Assembly (NCBI GenBank): GCA_038874475.1
Contig: JAVZCJ010000008.1
Location: 1 to 64,000 of the forward strand
Length of the DNA stretch: 64,000 nt
Source of the DNA: Nitrososphaerota archaeon
Lineage (GTDB): Archaea > Thermoproteota > Nitrososphaeria_A > Caldarchaeales > JAVZCJ01
Direction of reading: 5' to 3'
Numbering within the stretch: position 1 is the first letter of the stretch; every line of letters begins with the position of its first letter. Under the pieces are notes generated by a model. That model saw only the letters and a list, made by a program, of their open reading frames with translations. It was not told the DNA's origin and made no database searches. The translations under genes were made by a program, and so were the position numbers. Positions 33,545-41,838 of the stretch are shown here, piece after piece.

Positions 33545-34465
33545 TCATGCAGGCATAATTGGAGGATTATCATCTGTGGATAATTTTTCTTCTTTTTCAA
33601 GAAATTCTTTAAGTTCAGGAGGAAGAGAAAATAGTGCATAATGCATTTTTTCATTATAAAAGCGAAGATTACCATTTATTCTATTTTTTATTAAAATACT
33701 TAATTCTTTAATATCAATTTTTAATGGATCATAAACATTTGAGCCGATAACAAAGCCCCAACAAGAATTGTATGATGGGATCCATGCATAATATGCCCTT
33801 GCTATTTTAAAAACTTTCCTTATCGTATTAAAAATTATTGAAAAAACATTTTTACTATAAAATATTGAACTAGCTTGGGTAACAATCAAACCATCTTCTT
33901 TTAAGCGTGATTTAGCTAATTCATAAAATTCTTTTGTATAAAGAAGTTGAGATGGCCCTGCTTCAATAGGATCTGTTACATCTACTATTATCACATCATA
34001 AGTTTTCTCTTTACTCTTCTTAAGAAATTCTCTTCCATCATTAAATTCTAGAATTACTCTTTCATCAAAAAATGAATTTTTATGTATTTCTGGAATGTAT
34101 TTCTTACATAATTCTACAACTTCTTTATCCAAATCAACCATTGTAACTTTTTTTATATTATGTTTTAATACTTCTCTTATTGTTGTACCTTCTCCTCCAC
34201 CTATAACTAAAACTTCTTTTGGATTTGGGTGAGTTATTAATGCTGGATGTACCAAAGATTCGTGATAAATATATTCATCAATAATAGAAGATTGAATTTT
34301 TCCATCTAGTATTAAACAAATTCCAAAAGGGTCAATTTCAACAATTTCAATTTTTTGATATTTTGTATATCCACTATATATAACATTTTTTATCTTATGC
34401 ATCACAGCTAATTCAGGTGTTTGCCATTCTATAAACCATATCCAACTCTCTTTATTTTCTCCCAT
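33545..34465 (-). CDS. speE: Polyamine aminopropyltransferase (spermidine synthase)
   Basis: The 306-residue enzyme transfers aminopropyl from decarboxylated AdoMet to a diamine or agmatine. It shows YQKIEIVEIDPFGICLILDG, YHESLVHPALITHPNPKEVLVIGGGEG, VDLDKEVVELCKKY and the active-site block DVIIVDVTDPIEAGPSQLLY. It lies 26 bases after the AdoMet decarboxylase gene on the same strand, so the two enzymes of the pathway are co-transcribed. Archaeal homologues often use agmatine, which cannot be told here. Confidence 0.9.
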   Translation of the reverse strand: MGENKESWIWFIEWQTPELAVMHKIKNVIYSGYTKYQKIEIVEIDPFGICLILDGKIQSSIIDEYIYHESLVHPALITHPNPKEVLVIGGGEGTTIREVLKHNIKKVTMVDLDKEVVELCKKYIPEIHKNSFFDERVILEFNDGREFLKKSKEKTYDVIIVDVTDPIEAGPSQLLYTKEFYELAKSRLKEDGLIVTQASSIFYSKNVFSIIFNTIRKVFKIARAYYAWIPSYNSCWGFVIGSNVYDPLKIDIKELSILIKNRINGNLRFYNEKMHYALFSLPPELKEFLEKEEKLSTDDNPPIMPA

Positions 34466-34491
34466 TTTTTAACACCTTAATTAATATTTTA

Positions 34492-35814
34492 TTATTCACT
34501 CTCATCTAAATTTAAACATACAATTCTTTTATCTTCTACTTTTACTATATTATGCTTTTTAAGTAGTCTTAATATTCTTAAACCTTCATTATAAGGAAAT
34601 TCAAAATCATTAAAAATGCTTGATACAGAAATTTTCTTATTCTTTAAAAGGAAATTAATTATTTTATAATATTCTGTATTGAATTGATACATAGATTTTT
34701 GTTTCATGGAAATATTTATTTCAAAAAGCGATAATGGAAAAATTTTATTAATAGAAGTAATAATTTGCATTCTAATAAAATTGTCATATGTTAGCTTTAT
34801 TCTTATACCATAACATTTTTTCTTTCCTAATTTCTTAATAACTATTCCATTAGTTTTTATGAATATTTCATTTAATGTTTTTTCTATATTTTTTATAAAA
34901 TCTTTTGAATTTTCATTTAAAGGACTTTTAATCAATAAAACTATATCATGAGAATCATTCTTTTCATTTTCAAAATTATAAATTCCTTTTACATTATCAA
35001 ATGCTTTCAATAATAAAGGTGATAAGAAAATAGCTTTAATTTGTTCTTCTTCATTTTTTAGCCATGATGGAAATTCTAATATTCTATTATTTTCAGAATC
35101 CTTTGGTGCGCCAAGTATATAAAGCAATTTACATAAATTTTTATCATTAACATATAGTTCAAATATTTTATTTCCTTTCTTATTTATTTTTGGTTTTATT
35201 ATCGCATTTACTTTTAATAAATTTATTTTTTTCTTTAAAATTTCCAGTATGTATTTATTTTTATGATAAATATGGAAACATTTTAAACCGTTATGTAAAT
35301 AACCATTTGCAATAATAAAACCAATTAAATTTACTAAAATTAAAAATTTCTCATTTGTATTAATTAATGGAAGCAAATTTCTTTTTTTCATCCATTCATT
35401 TAATTCTTTATCAATATCATTTTCACTTAAAATAATTCTTGATTGAAAAACATCATCTTTTAAATTCCTTGGTAAAAATGTGATTTCAAATTTTTTTGGT
35501 TTAAACATTTTAATAAATTCATATATAGAATTTATAGGATATCCTGTACAACTATAAATATCAAGTAAAAGAGAATAATTTTCTGGAAAAGTATTAACAA
35601 TTATATGAGAATCTGCAATGAGAGCAACAATTGTAATCCCTTTTCCTCCATCTTCAAATTTTTTATAAAAAAGTTTAATTAATTTCATTCTTCCTTGAAT
35701 AATAGAAGAAATCAAAGTTGAAAGAATGAAATTTTCATCTTCTAAAAGTTTTGGATCACAACCTGTTAGAGTTGCATAAATTGATACGTGTGTATTAAAG
35801 CCTATTTTTTTCAT
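34492..35814 (-). CDS. speD: S-adenosylmethionine decarboxylase fused to LAGLIDADG-like and winged-helix regions
   Basis: Residues 1-115 are a small AdoMet decarboxylase: LTGCDPKLLEDENFI, IADSHIIVNTFPE with Ser69-His70 as the self-cleavage site that forms pyruvoyl, and YSCTG with Cys89. Residues about 155-370 resemble LAGLIDADG nucleases: LIGFIIANGYLHNGLKCFHI (163-182) followed by YVNDKNLCKLLYILGAPKDS. The usual catalytic acid is Asn170, so cutting activity is doubtful. Residues 378-432 look like a winged helix. The family enzyme is normally only about 120-130 residues. The fusion is in one frame and directly upstream of speE. Confidence 0.75.
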   Translation of the reverse strand: MKKIGFNTHVSIYATLTGCDPKLLEDENFILSTLISSIIQGRMKLIKLFYKKFEDGGKGITIVALIADSHIIVNTFPENYSLLLDIYSCTGYPINSIYEFIKMFKPKKFEITFLPRNLKDDVFQSRIILSENDIDKELNEWMKKRNLLPLINTNEKFLILVNLIGFIIANGYLHNGLKCFHIYHKNKYILEILKKKINLLKVNAIIKPKINKKGNKIFELYVNDKNLCKLLYILGAPKDSENNRILEFPSWLKNEEEQIKAIFLSPLLLKAFDNVKGIYNFENEKNDSHDIVLLIKSPLNENSKDFIKNIEKTLNEIFIKTNGIVIKKLGKKKCYGIRIKLTYDNFIRMQIITSINKIFPLSLFEINISMKQKSMYQFNTEYYKIINFLLKNKKISVSSIFNDFEFPYNEGLRILRLLKKHNIVKVEDKRIVCLNLDESE

Positions 35815-36001
35815 GGAAAATCGCCTCTAGTATATTAATAAAATTTATGTAAAAAAAGTAAAATTTTTGAAAAAAAATAATTAATAAAAAATATTTATAG
35901 CTAGAAAATAATTTTTTTATTAAGTTTGAAAAAAATCTTTTAAATATTTCAGGGGCAAAATCGTGAAAAAACACGATTAAATGTATCCCCAATTTTATCA
36001 T
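35795..36001 (-). CDS. Possible small upstream reading frame overlapping the AdoMet decarboxylase start
   Basis: An ATG at 36001 is preceded by AGGTGG five bases upstream and opens a 68-codon frame beginning MIKLGIHLIVFFHDFAPEIF. It ends at 35795, 20 bases inside the AdoMet decarboxylase gene. The composition is extremely Phe/Ile/Lys-rich, as expected from chance translation of AT-rich DNA, so the ribosome site is the only strong sign. If real, it would be a hydrophobic small protein or a regulatory uORF. Confidence 0.3.
   Translation of the reverse strand: MIKLGIHLIVFFHDFAPEIFKRFFSNLIKKLFSSYKYFLLIIFFQKFYFFYINFINILEAIFHEKNRL
35952..35990. other. Nested hairpin in the 650-bp gap upstream of AdoMet decarboxylase
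   Basis: AATCGTG (35959-35965) pairs with CACGATT (35972-35978) across an A6 loop. GGGG (35952-35955) and CCCC (35987-35990) can close an outer helix. It stands out in an otherwise A/T-only gap and would lie in the 5' leader of the speD-speE transcript. The remaining gap to 36190 shows only AT-rich sequence with one GGAGG on the minus strand near 36050. Confidence 0.4.
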
Positions 36002-36192
36002 TTTAACCACCTTAATTATATTTTGACATTTTTCCCTGATTCTCAACCTCCTTCTATCATTTTTGTAGCATATTTTTCTTAAAAAATCAAAAATTTAAGT
36101 TTTTAATTAAAAATTTGCTATTTTTACTTATCTAAATTCCTAATAATTAAAAAAATAAAATATAATTTAAAAAAATTAATAAAATGATTAAT

Positions 36193-36400
36193 TCATTCAG
36201 AAAATTCTTCTAAAACTTTTCCTTTTGTCTCAATTCCTAAAAATATAACACTTAAAGAAGCTATTATATGTACTAAAGTAAATATAATAAATGAAAATAT
36301 ATTTTCCAATAGAATATGTATTAGTTAATGGAGAAATAGTAATAGAGAAAAAGAGAATATACTGGAGCAATACCAAAAATTCTAAAACTATTGGAAAAAA
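36193..36400 (-). pseudogene. C-terminal relict of an MFS sugar-type transporter
   Basis: The minus strand carries a final transmembrane helix and tail, ENIFSFIIFTLVHIIASLSV then FLGIETKGKVLEEFSE with a stop at 36193. The ETKGKxLEE ending is the hallmark of sugar-porter MFS proteins. Upstream pieces (to about 36400) remain hydrophobic but are broken by stops and frame changes, and the first ten or so helices are missing. The gene is dead. The gap 35815-36466 therefore contains a transporter relict and the hairpin listed separately. Confidence 0.6.
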
Positions 36401-36466
36401 TAACTTTAAATATTCGTTATAATCATTGTAATAAATTTAACTTGTAAACGATATAAGTGGAAATAA

Positions 36467-37312
36467 ATGCATGAAAAAATAAAGAGAGTAGCTATTCAAG
36501 GAGAAAAAGGAAGCTATAGTGAAGAAGCTGTTTTTAAATATTTTAAAAATAATAAGGATATAAAAATACTACATTGTACTTCTTTTGAAGATGCATTTAA
36601 AAATGTTAAAAATAGAAAAGCCAATTCTGCTTTAATACCTATCGAGAATTCTTGGACAGGAAGTATAAATGAAGTATATGATTTATTATTAAAATACAAT
36701 ATGTTTATAATTGGAGAATATATTCTCAAAATAGAACATTGCTTAATAGCTTTAAAGAAATATAATTTAAATGAAATAAGTAAAATTTTTTCTCATCCTC
36801 AAGCAATTGAACAATGTAAAAATTTTTTAAAGAAATATGATTGGGAAATAATTCCATTTTATGATACTGCTGGAAGCGCTAAAATGATTAAAGAAGAAAA
36901 AATAGAATATGCAGCTTCTATTGCTAGTAAAAGAGCTGCTAAAGCATATAATTTAAAAATAATTAAAGAAAATATACAAGATACAGAAAATAATTATACA
37001 AGATTTATAGAAATTTCAAATAAAAAAATTATTCCATTTTCTAAAAAAAGCAAAACATCATTAATATTTGCTACAAGGCATGTTCCAGGAGCATTATATA
37101 AAGCTTTAGAACCTTTTGCAAAAAGAAAAATAAATTTAACAAAGCTTGAATCTAGACCAGATAAACAAAAAGCTTGGCAATACAATTTTTATTTAGATTT
37201 TGAAGGAAATATAAAAGATAAAAAAGTCATAGAAGCTATTAAAGAAATGAAAGAAAGAACAAAATTCATAAAGTTTTTAGGTAGCTATAAAAAAGCAAGG
37301 CATATTTATTAA
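36467..37312 (+). CDS. pheA: Prephenate dehydratase
   Basis: The 281-residue enzyme converts prephenate to phenylpyruvate. VAIQGEKGSYSEEAV, NSALIPIENSWTGSINEVYDLL and the catalytic DTENNYTRFIEIS (Thr-Arg-Phe) form the dehydratase domain. From residue about 195, LIFATRHVPGALYKALEPFA and LTKLESRPDKQKAWQYNFYLD form the ACT domain with the ESRP motif that senses phenylalanine. It stands alone, without other aromatic genes. The ATG at 36467 agrees with the family start. Confidence 0.9.
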   Translation: MHEKIKRVAIQGEKGSYSEEAVFKYFKNNKDIKILHCTSFEDAFKNVKNRKANSALIPIENSWTGSINEVYDLLLKYNMFIIGEYILKIEHCLIALKKYNLNEISKIFSHPQAIEQCKNFLKKYDWEIIPFYDTAGSAKMIKEEKIEYAASIASKRAAKAYNLKIIKENIQDTENNYTRFIEISNKKIIPFSKKSKTSLIFATRHVPGALYKALEPFAKRKINLTKLESRPDKQKAWQYNFYLDFEGNIKDKKVIEAIKEMKERTKFIKFLGSYKKARHIY

Positions 37313-37451
37313 ATCAGCATATGATAAAATTTCAACTCTTGTTTTTTAAAAAGAAATTTCGCTAATTTTTATTCTTTTTAATAAAAAGATTTTTGTAGTT
37401 TATCATTTTATAGAGTACAATGGAATATTAATCTAAGTTTTAATTAAATTT

Positions 37452-38006
37452 TTAGTACTCCATATTATTGTTAGAAGAATGTATCTTTCTTCCAAATTCT
37501 TCAAAACTAACAATTTCTTCTAATTTCTTTCTTTTTCGAAAAATATGTAAAATTTTTCCTTGAATATCAAATTTTTCACGTGGATAACCAATTGCTAATA
37601 ATGCAACAATTTTATATTCTTCAGGTATTTTTAATAGCTCTTTAACTTCTTTTTCATTAAAACTTCCAACCCAACATGTTCCTAAACCAAGCTCGGTTGC
37701 TTCTAAAACCATATGTTCCATCGCTATAGAAACATCAACAATATGCCACTTAGGAGATGATTTTGTGTTCCCACAACCAACTATTACAACAGGAGCCTCA
37801 GCTAAAAATTTTGCAAACATTCCTTGAGCTAATTTTTCTCTTTTTTCTTTATCTTTAACTACAATAAAATGCCAAGGTTGAATATTTCCTGCTGAAGGAG
37901 CTAATCTTGCTGCTTCAAGAATTTTATTTATTTTTTCATCTGGAATTGGAGTTGGCTCATAAGCTCTAATGGATTTTCTTTTACAAATAGCTTCAAATAC
38001 ATCCAT
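37452..38006 (-). CDS. Nitroreductase-family FMN oxidoreductase
   Basis: The 184-residue protein has the family pattern CKRKSIRAYEPTPIPDEKI, ARLAPSAGNIQPWHFIVV, LEATELGLGTCWVGSFNEKEVKELL and VALLAIGYPREK, which bind FMN and NAD(P)H. Reactions of the family range from nitro and flavin reduction to dehalogenation, so no substrate is given. It is a single gene on the minus strand, 65 bp from the corrinoid protein. Confidence 0.82.
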   Translation of the reverse strand: MDVFEAICKRKSIRAYEPTPIPDEKINKILEAARLAPSAGNIQPWHFIVVKDKEKREKLAQGMFAKFLAEAPVVIVGCGNTKSSPKWHIVDVSIAMEHMVLEATELGLGTCWVGSFNEKEVKELLKIPEEYKIVALLAIGYPREKFDIQGKILHIFRKRKKLEEIVSFEEFGRKIHSSNNNMEY

Positions 38007-38071
38007 TTTTTATCTATTAAAAAAATATTTTAATTCTTTAAATTTTTTACTCAATTAATTTATAAATGATA

Positions 38072-38707
38072 TTAACTTACCCATTTTCTACAAATATTTA
38101 CTCCAGTTACTGCATCTATTGCATATGCATCTGCTCCAATCTTTTTAGAAAATTCTTCATTCAATGGTGCTCCTCCAACAATTACTTTTACATTTTTCCT
38201 TAAGCTACTTTTCTCCAATTCTTTTATTACATTTTCCATTTCAATCATTGTAGTTGTTAATAGTGCAGACATTCCTAAAATATTTGGTTTATATTCTCTT
38301 ACTGCTTCTATGAATTTTTCAGGTGGTACATCTATTCCAAGATCAATAACATCAAAACCTGCAGCAGTTAATAAAGTAGCTACAATATTTTTTCCAATAT
38401 CATGTAAATCTCCTCTAACTGTTCCAATAACAACTTTTCCAATCTTCTTAATTTCACTTTCTTTCAAATATGGTTTAATTACTTCCATTGCTTCTTTCAT
38501 TGTTTCTCCTGCCATTATAAGATCTGATAAAAAGAATTCTCCTTCTTCATATTTCTTACCAACAATGTCCATTCCTTTAGATAATGAATTTATTATTTTA
38601 AGAGGTGATATTCCTTTATCAATTGCTTCTTTACATTTTTTCTTTAAATTTTCAATATCAAAGTTTATAAGATAATTTTTTATTTCTTCTAATATTTCTT
38701 CTTTCAT
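38072..38707 (-). CDS. Corrinoid (B12-binding) methyl-carrier protein
   Basis: The 211-residue protein has an N-terminal helical cap (GMDIVGKKYEEGEFFLSDLIMAGE). A cobalamin domain follows, with the histidine motif GDLHDIGKNIVATLL and VIDLGIDVPPEKFIEAV, SALLTTTM and VIVGGAPLNEEF. This is the MtaC/MtbC/MtmC-type carrier that shuttles methyl groups. No methyltransferase or reactivase gene lies nearby. A longer frame upstream is rejected because the ATG at 38707 follows a GTGG site. The methyl donor is unknown. Confidence 0.85.
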   Translation of the reverse strand: MKEEILEEIKNYLINFDIENLKKKCKEAIDKGISPLKIINSLSKGMDIVGKKYEEGEFFLSDLIMAGETMKEAMEVIKPYLKESEIKKIGKVVIGTVRGDLHDIGKNIVATLLTAAGFDVIDLGIDVPPEKFIEAVREYKPNILGMSALLTTTMIEMENVIKELEKSSLRKNVKVIVGGAPLNEEFSKKIGADAYAIDAVTGVNICRKWVS

Positions 38708-38744
38708 ATTAACCACTTTTTTAAATATAGAAAATAATCGCATT

Positions 38745-39449
38745 TTATAAATTTTTATAATACACTTCATTTTCTAATGCAGATAATATTCTGGATGTTA
38801 TAACCCATGTTTCTAAAGATTCTGGATAAATGCTATAAATATTTTCTCCAATAATGCTTTTTGTATTATTGCTATATTCTCCTTTTGGAAATGCACCTAT
38901 TATTATTGCTGGCTTAGAACATTCTAAAACTATTTCTGAAAATTTTTTTGGAGAAATGAAATATCCTTTCTCATCCATTCCGAAAATTTTATCTGGTTTT
39001 ATTTCATTAATTATTTGAGATAGATTTTTTTTCTCGATTTTAAGCAAGATTTTATCATTTGCTTTTATTTCTTTTATATTATATAACTGTTCTATAAGAC
39101 CTAAAAATCTATTATATACTCTAGGCAATCGTGTTTCAGGATTTACGTATATTACATAATCATCTATTGTATGAACATACACTTCTAATTTTTTAATTTT
39201 GCATAATATCGAACCTAGTGCTTCAAGTAAACAAAAATGGATTATATCTGGTCTACCTCTTTTATAAGATTCTTTAAGATTTTTCATTGCACTATGATGA
39301 TAAGACCTATCTAAGAGTATTTCAGAAGGTTTCTTTTTTCTTTTCTTTGCAGAAGACACTATTGCTGGATGATTCCATATTTCCATAGGAACGATTTCTA
39401 AAGCACTTTCAGCGAATATAAGAAATACTTTTTCAATCATACATTTCAT
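38745..39449 (-). CDS. nep1: 16S rRNA pseudouridine N1-methyltransferase Nep1
   Basis: The 234-residue SPOUT-family protein corresponds to Nep1/Emg1. It shows LIFAESALEIVP, LLDRSYHHSAMKNL, GRPDIIHFCLLEALGS, VYVHTIDDYVIYVNPETRLPRVYNRF and a knotted C-terminal part, AIIIGAFPKGEYSN. It methylates the hypermodified pseudouridine of the small-subunit decoding region and assists 40S/30S assembly. An inner ATG at 39440 (MIEKVF) is a possible start. It is divergent from the RNase P subunit gene. Confidence 0.88.
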   Translation of the reverse strand: MKCMIEKVFLIFAESALEIVPMEIWNHPAIVSSAKKRKKKPSEILLDRSYHHSAMKNLKESYKRGRPDIIHFCLLEALGSILCKIKKLEVYVHTIDDYVIYVNPETRLPRVYNRFLGLIEQLYNIKEIKANDKILLKIEKKNLSQIINEIKPDKIFGMDEKGYFISPKKFSEIVLECSKPAIIIGAFPKGEYSNNTKSIIGENIYSIYPESLETWVITSRILSALENEVYYKNL

Positions 39450-39508
39450 TTTAAATATTTATTTCTCCCGATTTAAATACAATTTATTTAAATTTGAAGG
39501 TAAAATTA

Positions 39509-39814
39509 ATGGATAATAAATATATTAAAAGACTAGCAGCTACAAGAATTAAAATTTTATTTGATTTTGCTTTAAAACAAATTGGAAAAGATATGGAAAT
39601 TTCAAAAGAAGCAATTTCTATTGCTAGAAGAATTAGTTCTAAAGCAAAAGTTAGAATTCCAAGAAAATATAGAATTTTATATTGCCATAAATGTGGTTCT
39701 CCTTTTCTTTCATCTGAATTATTTAGATTTAGAATAAAAAGTAGAAGACAATCGTATATAGTTTTATTTTGTAAAAAATGTAAAGCTTATCGTAGAATAA
39801 TAATTAAGAAATAA
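39509..39814 (+). CDS. rnp4: RNase P protein component 4 (Rpp21/Rpr2)
   Basis: The roughly 101-residue protein has an N-terminal helical pair (AATRIKILFDFALKQIG...YISLARRIS-like text) and a zinc ribbon (LYCHKCGSPFL...LFCKKCKAYRR), which together define Rpp21. It assists RNase P RNA in 5' tRNA maturation. The ATG at 39509 is preferred over a TTG at 39494. It begins a run of translation and ribosome genes on the plus strand. Confidence 0.88.
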   Translation: MDNKYIKRLAATRIKILFDFALKQIGKDMEISKEAISIARRISSKAKVRIPRKYRILYCHKCGSPFLSSELFRFRIKSRRQSYIVLFCKKCKAYRRIIIKK

Positions 39815-39938
39815 ACTTTTTTTATTATAGATTTTGATCTATTAAATATTTATAAAAAAGGCTTTTAAAAGAAAAATTATATTAAAAGAGTTTTTATATG
39901 AGTATAAAAGTTTTCTCAATTAATGCTTGGGGATGATT

Positions 39939-40382
39939 ATGGTAACAATTTTTGACGTCCCTTCAAAGGAATTGATTAATAGAATAGCAAATTATCTTAA
40001 AGAAAATAAAATTATCGAACCCCCTTCATGGGCTTTATATGTAAAAACTGGTGTTCATAAAGAAAGGCCTCCAACAAATCCTGATTGGTGGTATGTTAGA
40101 TGTGCTTCAATACTTAGAAAACTTTATCTTCATGGCCCTATAGGGGTTTCTCGCTTAAGAAAAATGTATGGGGGAAGAAGAAGACATGGTTTAAAACCCC
40201 CTCATTTTTGGAAAGGAAGTGGAAGCATCGTTAGAAAGGCTCTACAACAATTAGAAAAAGCAGGATTAGTTGAAAAAATTAATAAAAAAGGTAGAGTATT
40301 ATCTTCTAAAGGGAGAAGTTTCTTAGATAATATGGCTCAAATAATTATTAAAGAATCAAAAAGGAGGGTAAAAAGTGTCTGA
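39939..40382 (+). CDS. rps19e: Small-subunit ribosomal protein S19e
   Basis: The roughly 147-residue protein carries the S19e signatures VTIFDVPSKELINRIANYL, PPSWALYVKTGVHKERPPTNPDWWYVR, RKLYLHGPIGVSRLRKMYGG and GSIVRKALQQLEKAGLVE. It is needed for 30S assembly. The start could be the ATG at 39933 or 39939; the latter matches the family length. It overlaps the PDCD5-like gene by eight bases and begins the conserved rps19e-pdcd5-rpl39e-rpl31e-eif6 cluster. Confidence 0.92.
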   Translation: MVTIFDVPSKELINRIANYLKENKIIEPPSWALYVKTGVHKERPPTNPDWWYVRCASILRKLYLHGPIGVSRLRKMYGGRRRHGLKPPHFWKGSGSIVRKALQQLEKAGLVEKINKKGRVLSSKGRSFLDNMAQIIIKESKRRVKSV

Positions 40383-40695
40383 AGATGAAGAACTTGAAAA
40401 AATCAGACAAAAGAAATTGTTAGAATTGCAACAAAGATTAGCTGAAGAAGAAGAAAAAAGAAAAGAAAGAATCGAGAGAAGTAATTTACTTAGAGTTATT
40501 TTATCTCCCGAAGCTAGACAAAGATTAGCTAATATGAGACTTGTAAAACCTGAATTAGTTGATAAAATAGAGATTTATCTTATTCAATTAGCTCAAGCAG
40601 GAAAAATACCTACTCCTTTATCTGATGATCAATTAAAGAGTATATTGAATAAATTAATTCCATCAAAAAAGGAAATAAGAATTGAGAGGAGATGA
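40375..40695 (+). CDS. PDCD5-family DNA/ribosome-associated protein
   Basis: The 106-residue protein is mostly helical. An acidic-basic coiled N-terminus (ELEKIRQKKLLELQQRL) leads into the PDCD5 core, LLRVILSPEARQRLANMRLVKPELVDKIE and QAGKIPTPLSDDQLKSIL. Archaeal PDCD5 homologues sit in this ribosomal cluster, bind DNA weakly in vitro and may act in translation. The start is a GTG at 40375 inside the end of rps19e, after AGGAGG. Confidence 0.9.
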   Translation: MSEDEELEKIRQKKLLELQQRLAEEEEKRKERIERSNLLRVILSPEARQRLANMRLVKPELVDKIEIYLIQLAQAGKIPTPLSDDQLKSILNKLIPSKKEIRIERR

Positions 40696-40698
40696 TAT

Positions 40699-40851
40699 AT
40701 GGGTAAAACTCCTTTAGCTATTAAAAAACGTCTTGCTTCAGCTTTAAAACGTAGTTGGCCTGTTCCTGCATGGGTTATAGCTAAAACTCATGGAAAGTTT
40801 AGATTTCATAAAAAAAGAAGACATTGGAGAAGAAGTAAAATAAAACCTTAG
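40699..40851 (+). CDS. rpl39e: Large-subunit ribosomal protein L39e
   Basis: This 50-residue basic protein reads MGKTPLAIKKRLASALKRSW, then PVPAWVIAKT and a run of Arg/Lys/Trp (KKRRHWRRSKIKP). These match L39e, which lines the peptide exit tunnel. It lies three bases after the PDCD5 gene, and GAGGAGAT precedes the ATG. The gene is short and easily missed. Confidence 0.93.
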   Translation: MGKTPLAIKKRLASALKRSWPVPAWVIAKTHGKFRFHKKRRHWRRSKIKP

Positions 40852-40866
40852 TAAAGATGATATGGA

Positions 40867-41160
40867 ATGAGTGAAAAAGAAGAAATTGTTCTTGAAAGAG
40901 AATATACTATTCCATTAAGAGATGTTTGGGAAGCACCAAAGAAGAAAAGAGCTGAAAAAGCTATAAGGATTATTAAAAATTTTGCAAAAAGACATATGAA
41001 AGCTGAAGAAGTAAAAATATCTGAAAAAGTTAATGAATTAATATGGTCTAAAGGTATTGAGAAACCTCCTAGAAGAATAAAAGTTATAATGAAAAAAGAT
41101 AAAGATAATATCGTTAAAGTAGAAATGATTGGAGAATCTAAAGAAGAAAAAGAGGAATAA
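40867..41160 (+). CDS. rpl31e: Large-subunit ribosomal protein L31e
   Basis: The 97-residue protein has EREYTIPLRDVWEAPKKKRAEKAIRIIKNF and MKAEEVKISEKVNELIWSKG, the L31e core, then IEKPPRRIKVIM and an acidic tail. It surrounds the tunnel exit near SRP and chaperones. It follows rpl39e by 15 bases and precedes eif6 by six, in the standard archaeal order. Confidence 0.92.
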   Translation: MSEKEEIVLEREYTIPLRDVWEAPKKKRAEKAIRIIKNFAKRHMKAEEVKISEKVNELIWSKGIEKPPRRIKVIMKKDKDNIVKVEMIGESKEEKEE

Positions 41161-41166
41161 TATTTA

Positions 41167-41838
41167 ATGGGAATTATTCTTGATGATCTCTTTGGAAGTG
41201 CTGAAATAGGGCTTTTTTGTATTGCTACAAAAAATTTTATGATAGTTCCTACTGGAATAAAGAATAGTAAACGTTTAAAATGGGAAAAAGAGTTGGGAGT
41301 AGAGAGTATATCTACAACTATTTATGGGAGTCAACTTATTGGGATATTTATTGCTGCAAATTCTAATGGAATAGTTATTCCTCATATTATTTATGATGAA
41401 GAAATAGATAGAATATCAAAAATTTTGCATGATATCAATATTTTAAAAATTAAATCAAAACTTACTGCTATAGGAAATTTAATACTTGCAAACGATTACG
41501 GAGCAATAATAAGTCCTGAATTTACAAAAAAGGAATTAAAAGAAATTAGTGATGTTTTAGGAGTAGAAACAATAAAATCTACTATTGCTGGTAGAAATTA
41601 TGTAGGTTCAATTGCGATTGCAACAAATTTAGGTGCTTTAACTCATATAGATATAACAAATGATGAAAAGAAGAATATTAATGAAATATTAAAAGTTGAT
41701 TCTCTTGAAGGAACAGTAAATGGTGGAGTAACATATGTAAGAAGCGGAATAATAGCAAATGAAAAAGGAGCAATAATTGGTAGTAGGACTGTCGGACCTG
41801 AAGCATTAGCTATTTCTCAAGCTTTACATATTATTTAA
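41167..41838 (+). CDS. eif6: Translation initiation factor aIF6
   Basis: The 223-residue protein is a pentein built from five repeats. Each has a strand and an exposed alanine/asparagine-rich turn (GIFIAANSNGIVIP, GNLILANDYGAIISP, GSIAIATNLGALTHID, SGIIANEKGAIIG). aIF6 binds the 50S subunit and prevents premature joining. The length agrees with the family. It is normally followed by rpl18a (LX) and prefoldin; LX is absent here, and a 59-bp gap with a TATA-like run separates it from pfdA. Confidence 0.92.
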   Translation: MGIILDDLFGSAEIGLFCIATKNFMIVPTGIKNSKRLKWEKELGVESISTTIYGSQLIGIFIAANSNGIVIPHIIYDEEIDRISKILHDINILKIKSKLTAIGNLILANDYGAIISPEFTKKELKEISDVLGVETIKSTIAGRNYVGSIAIATNLGALTHIDITNDEKKNINEILKVDSLEGTVNGGVTYVRSGIIANEKGAIIGSRTVGPEALAISQALHII

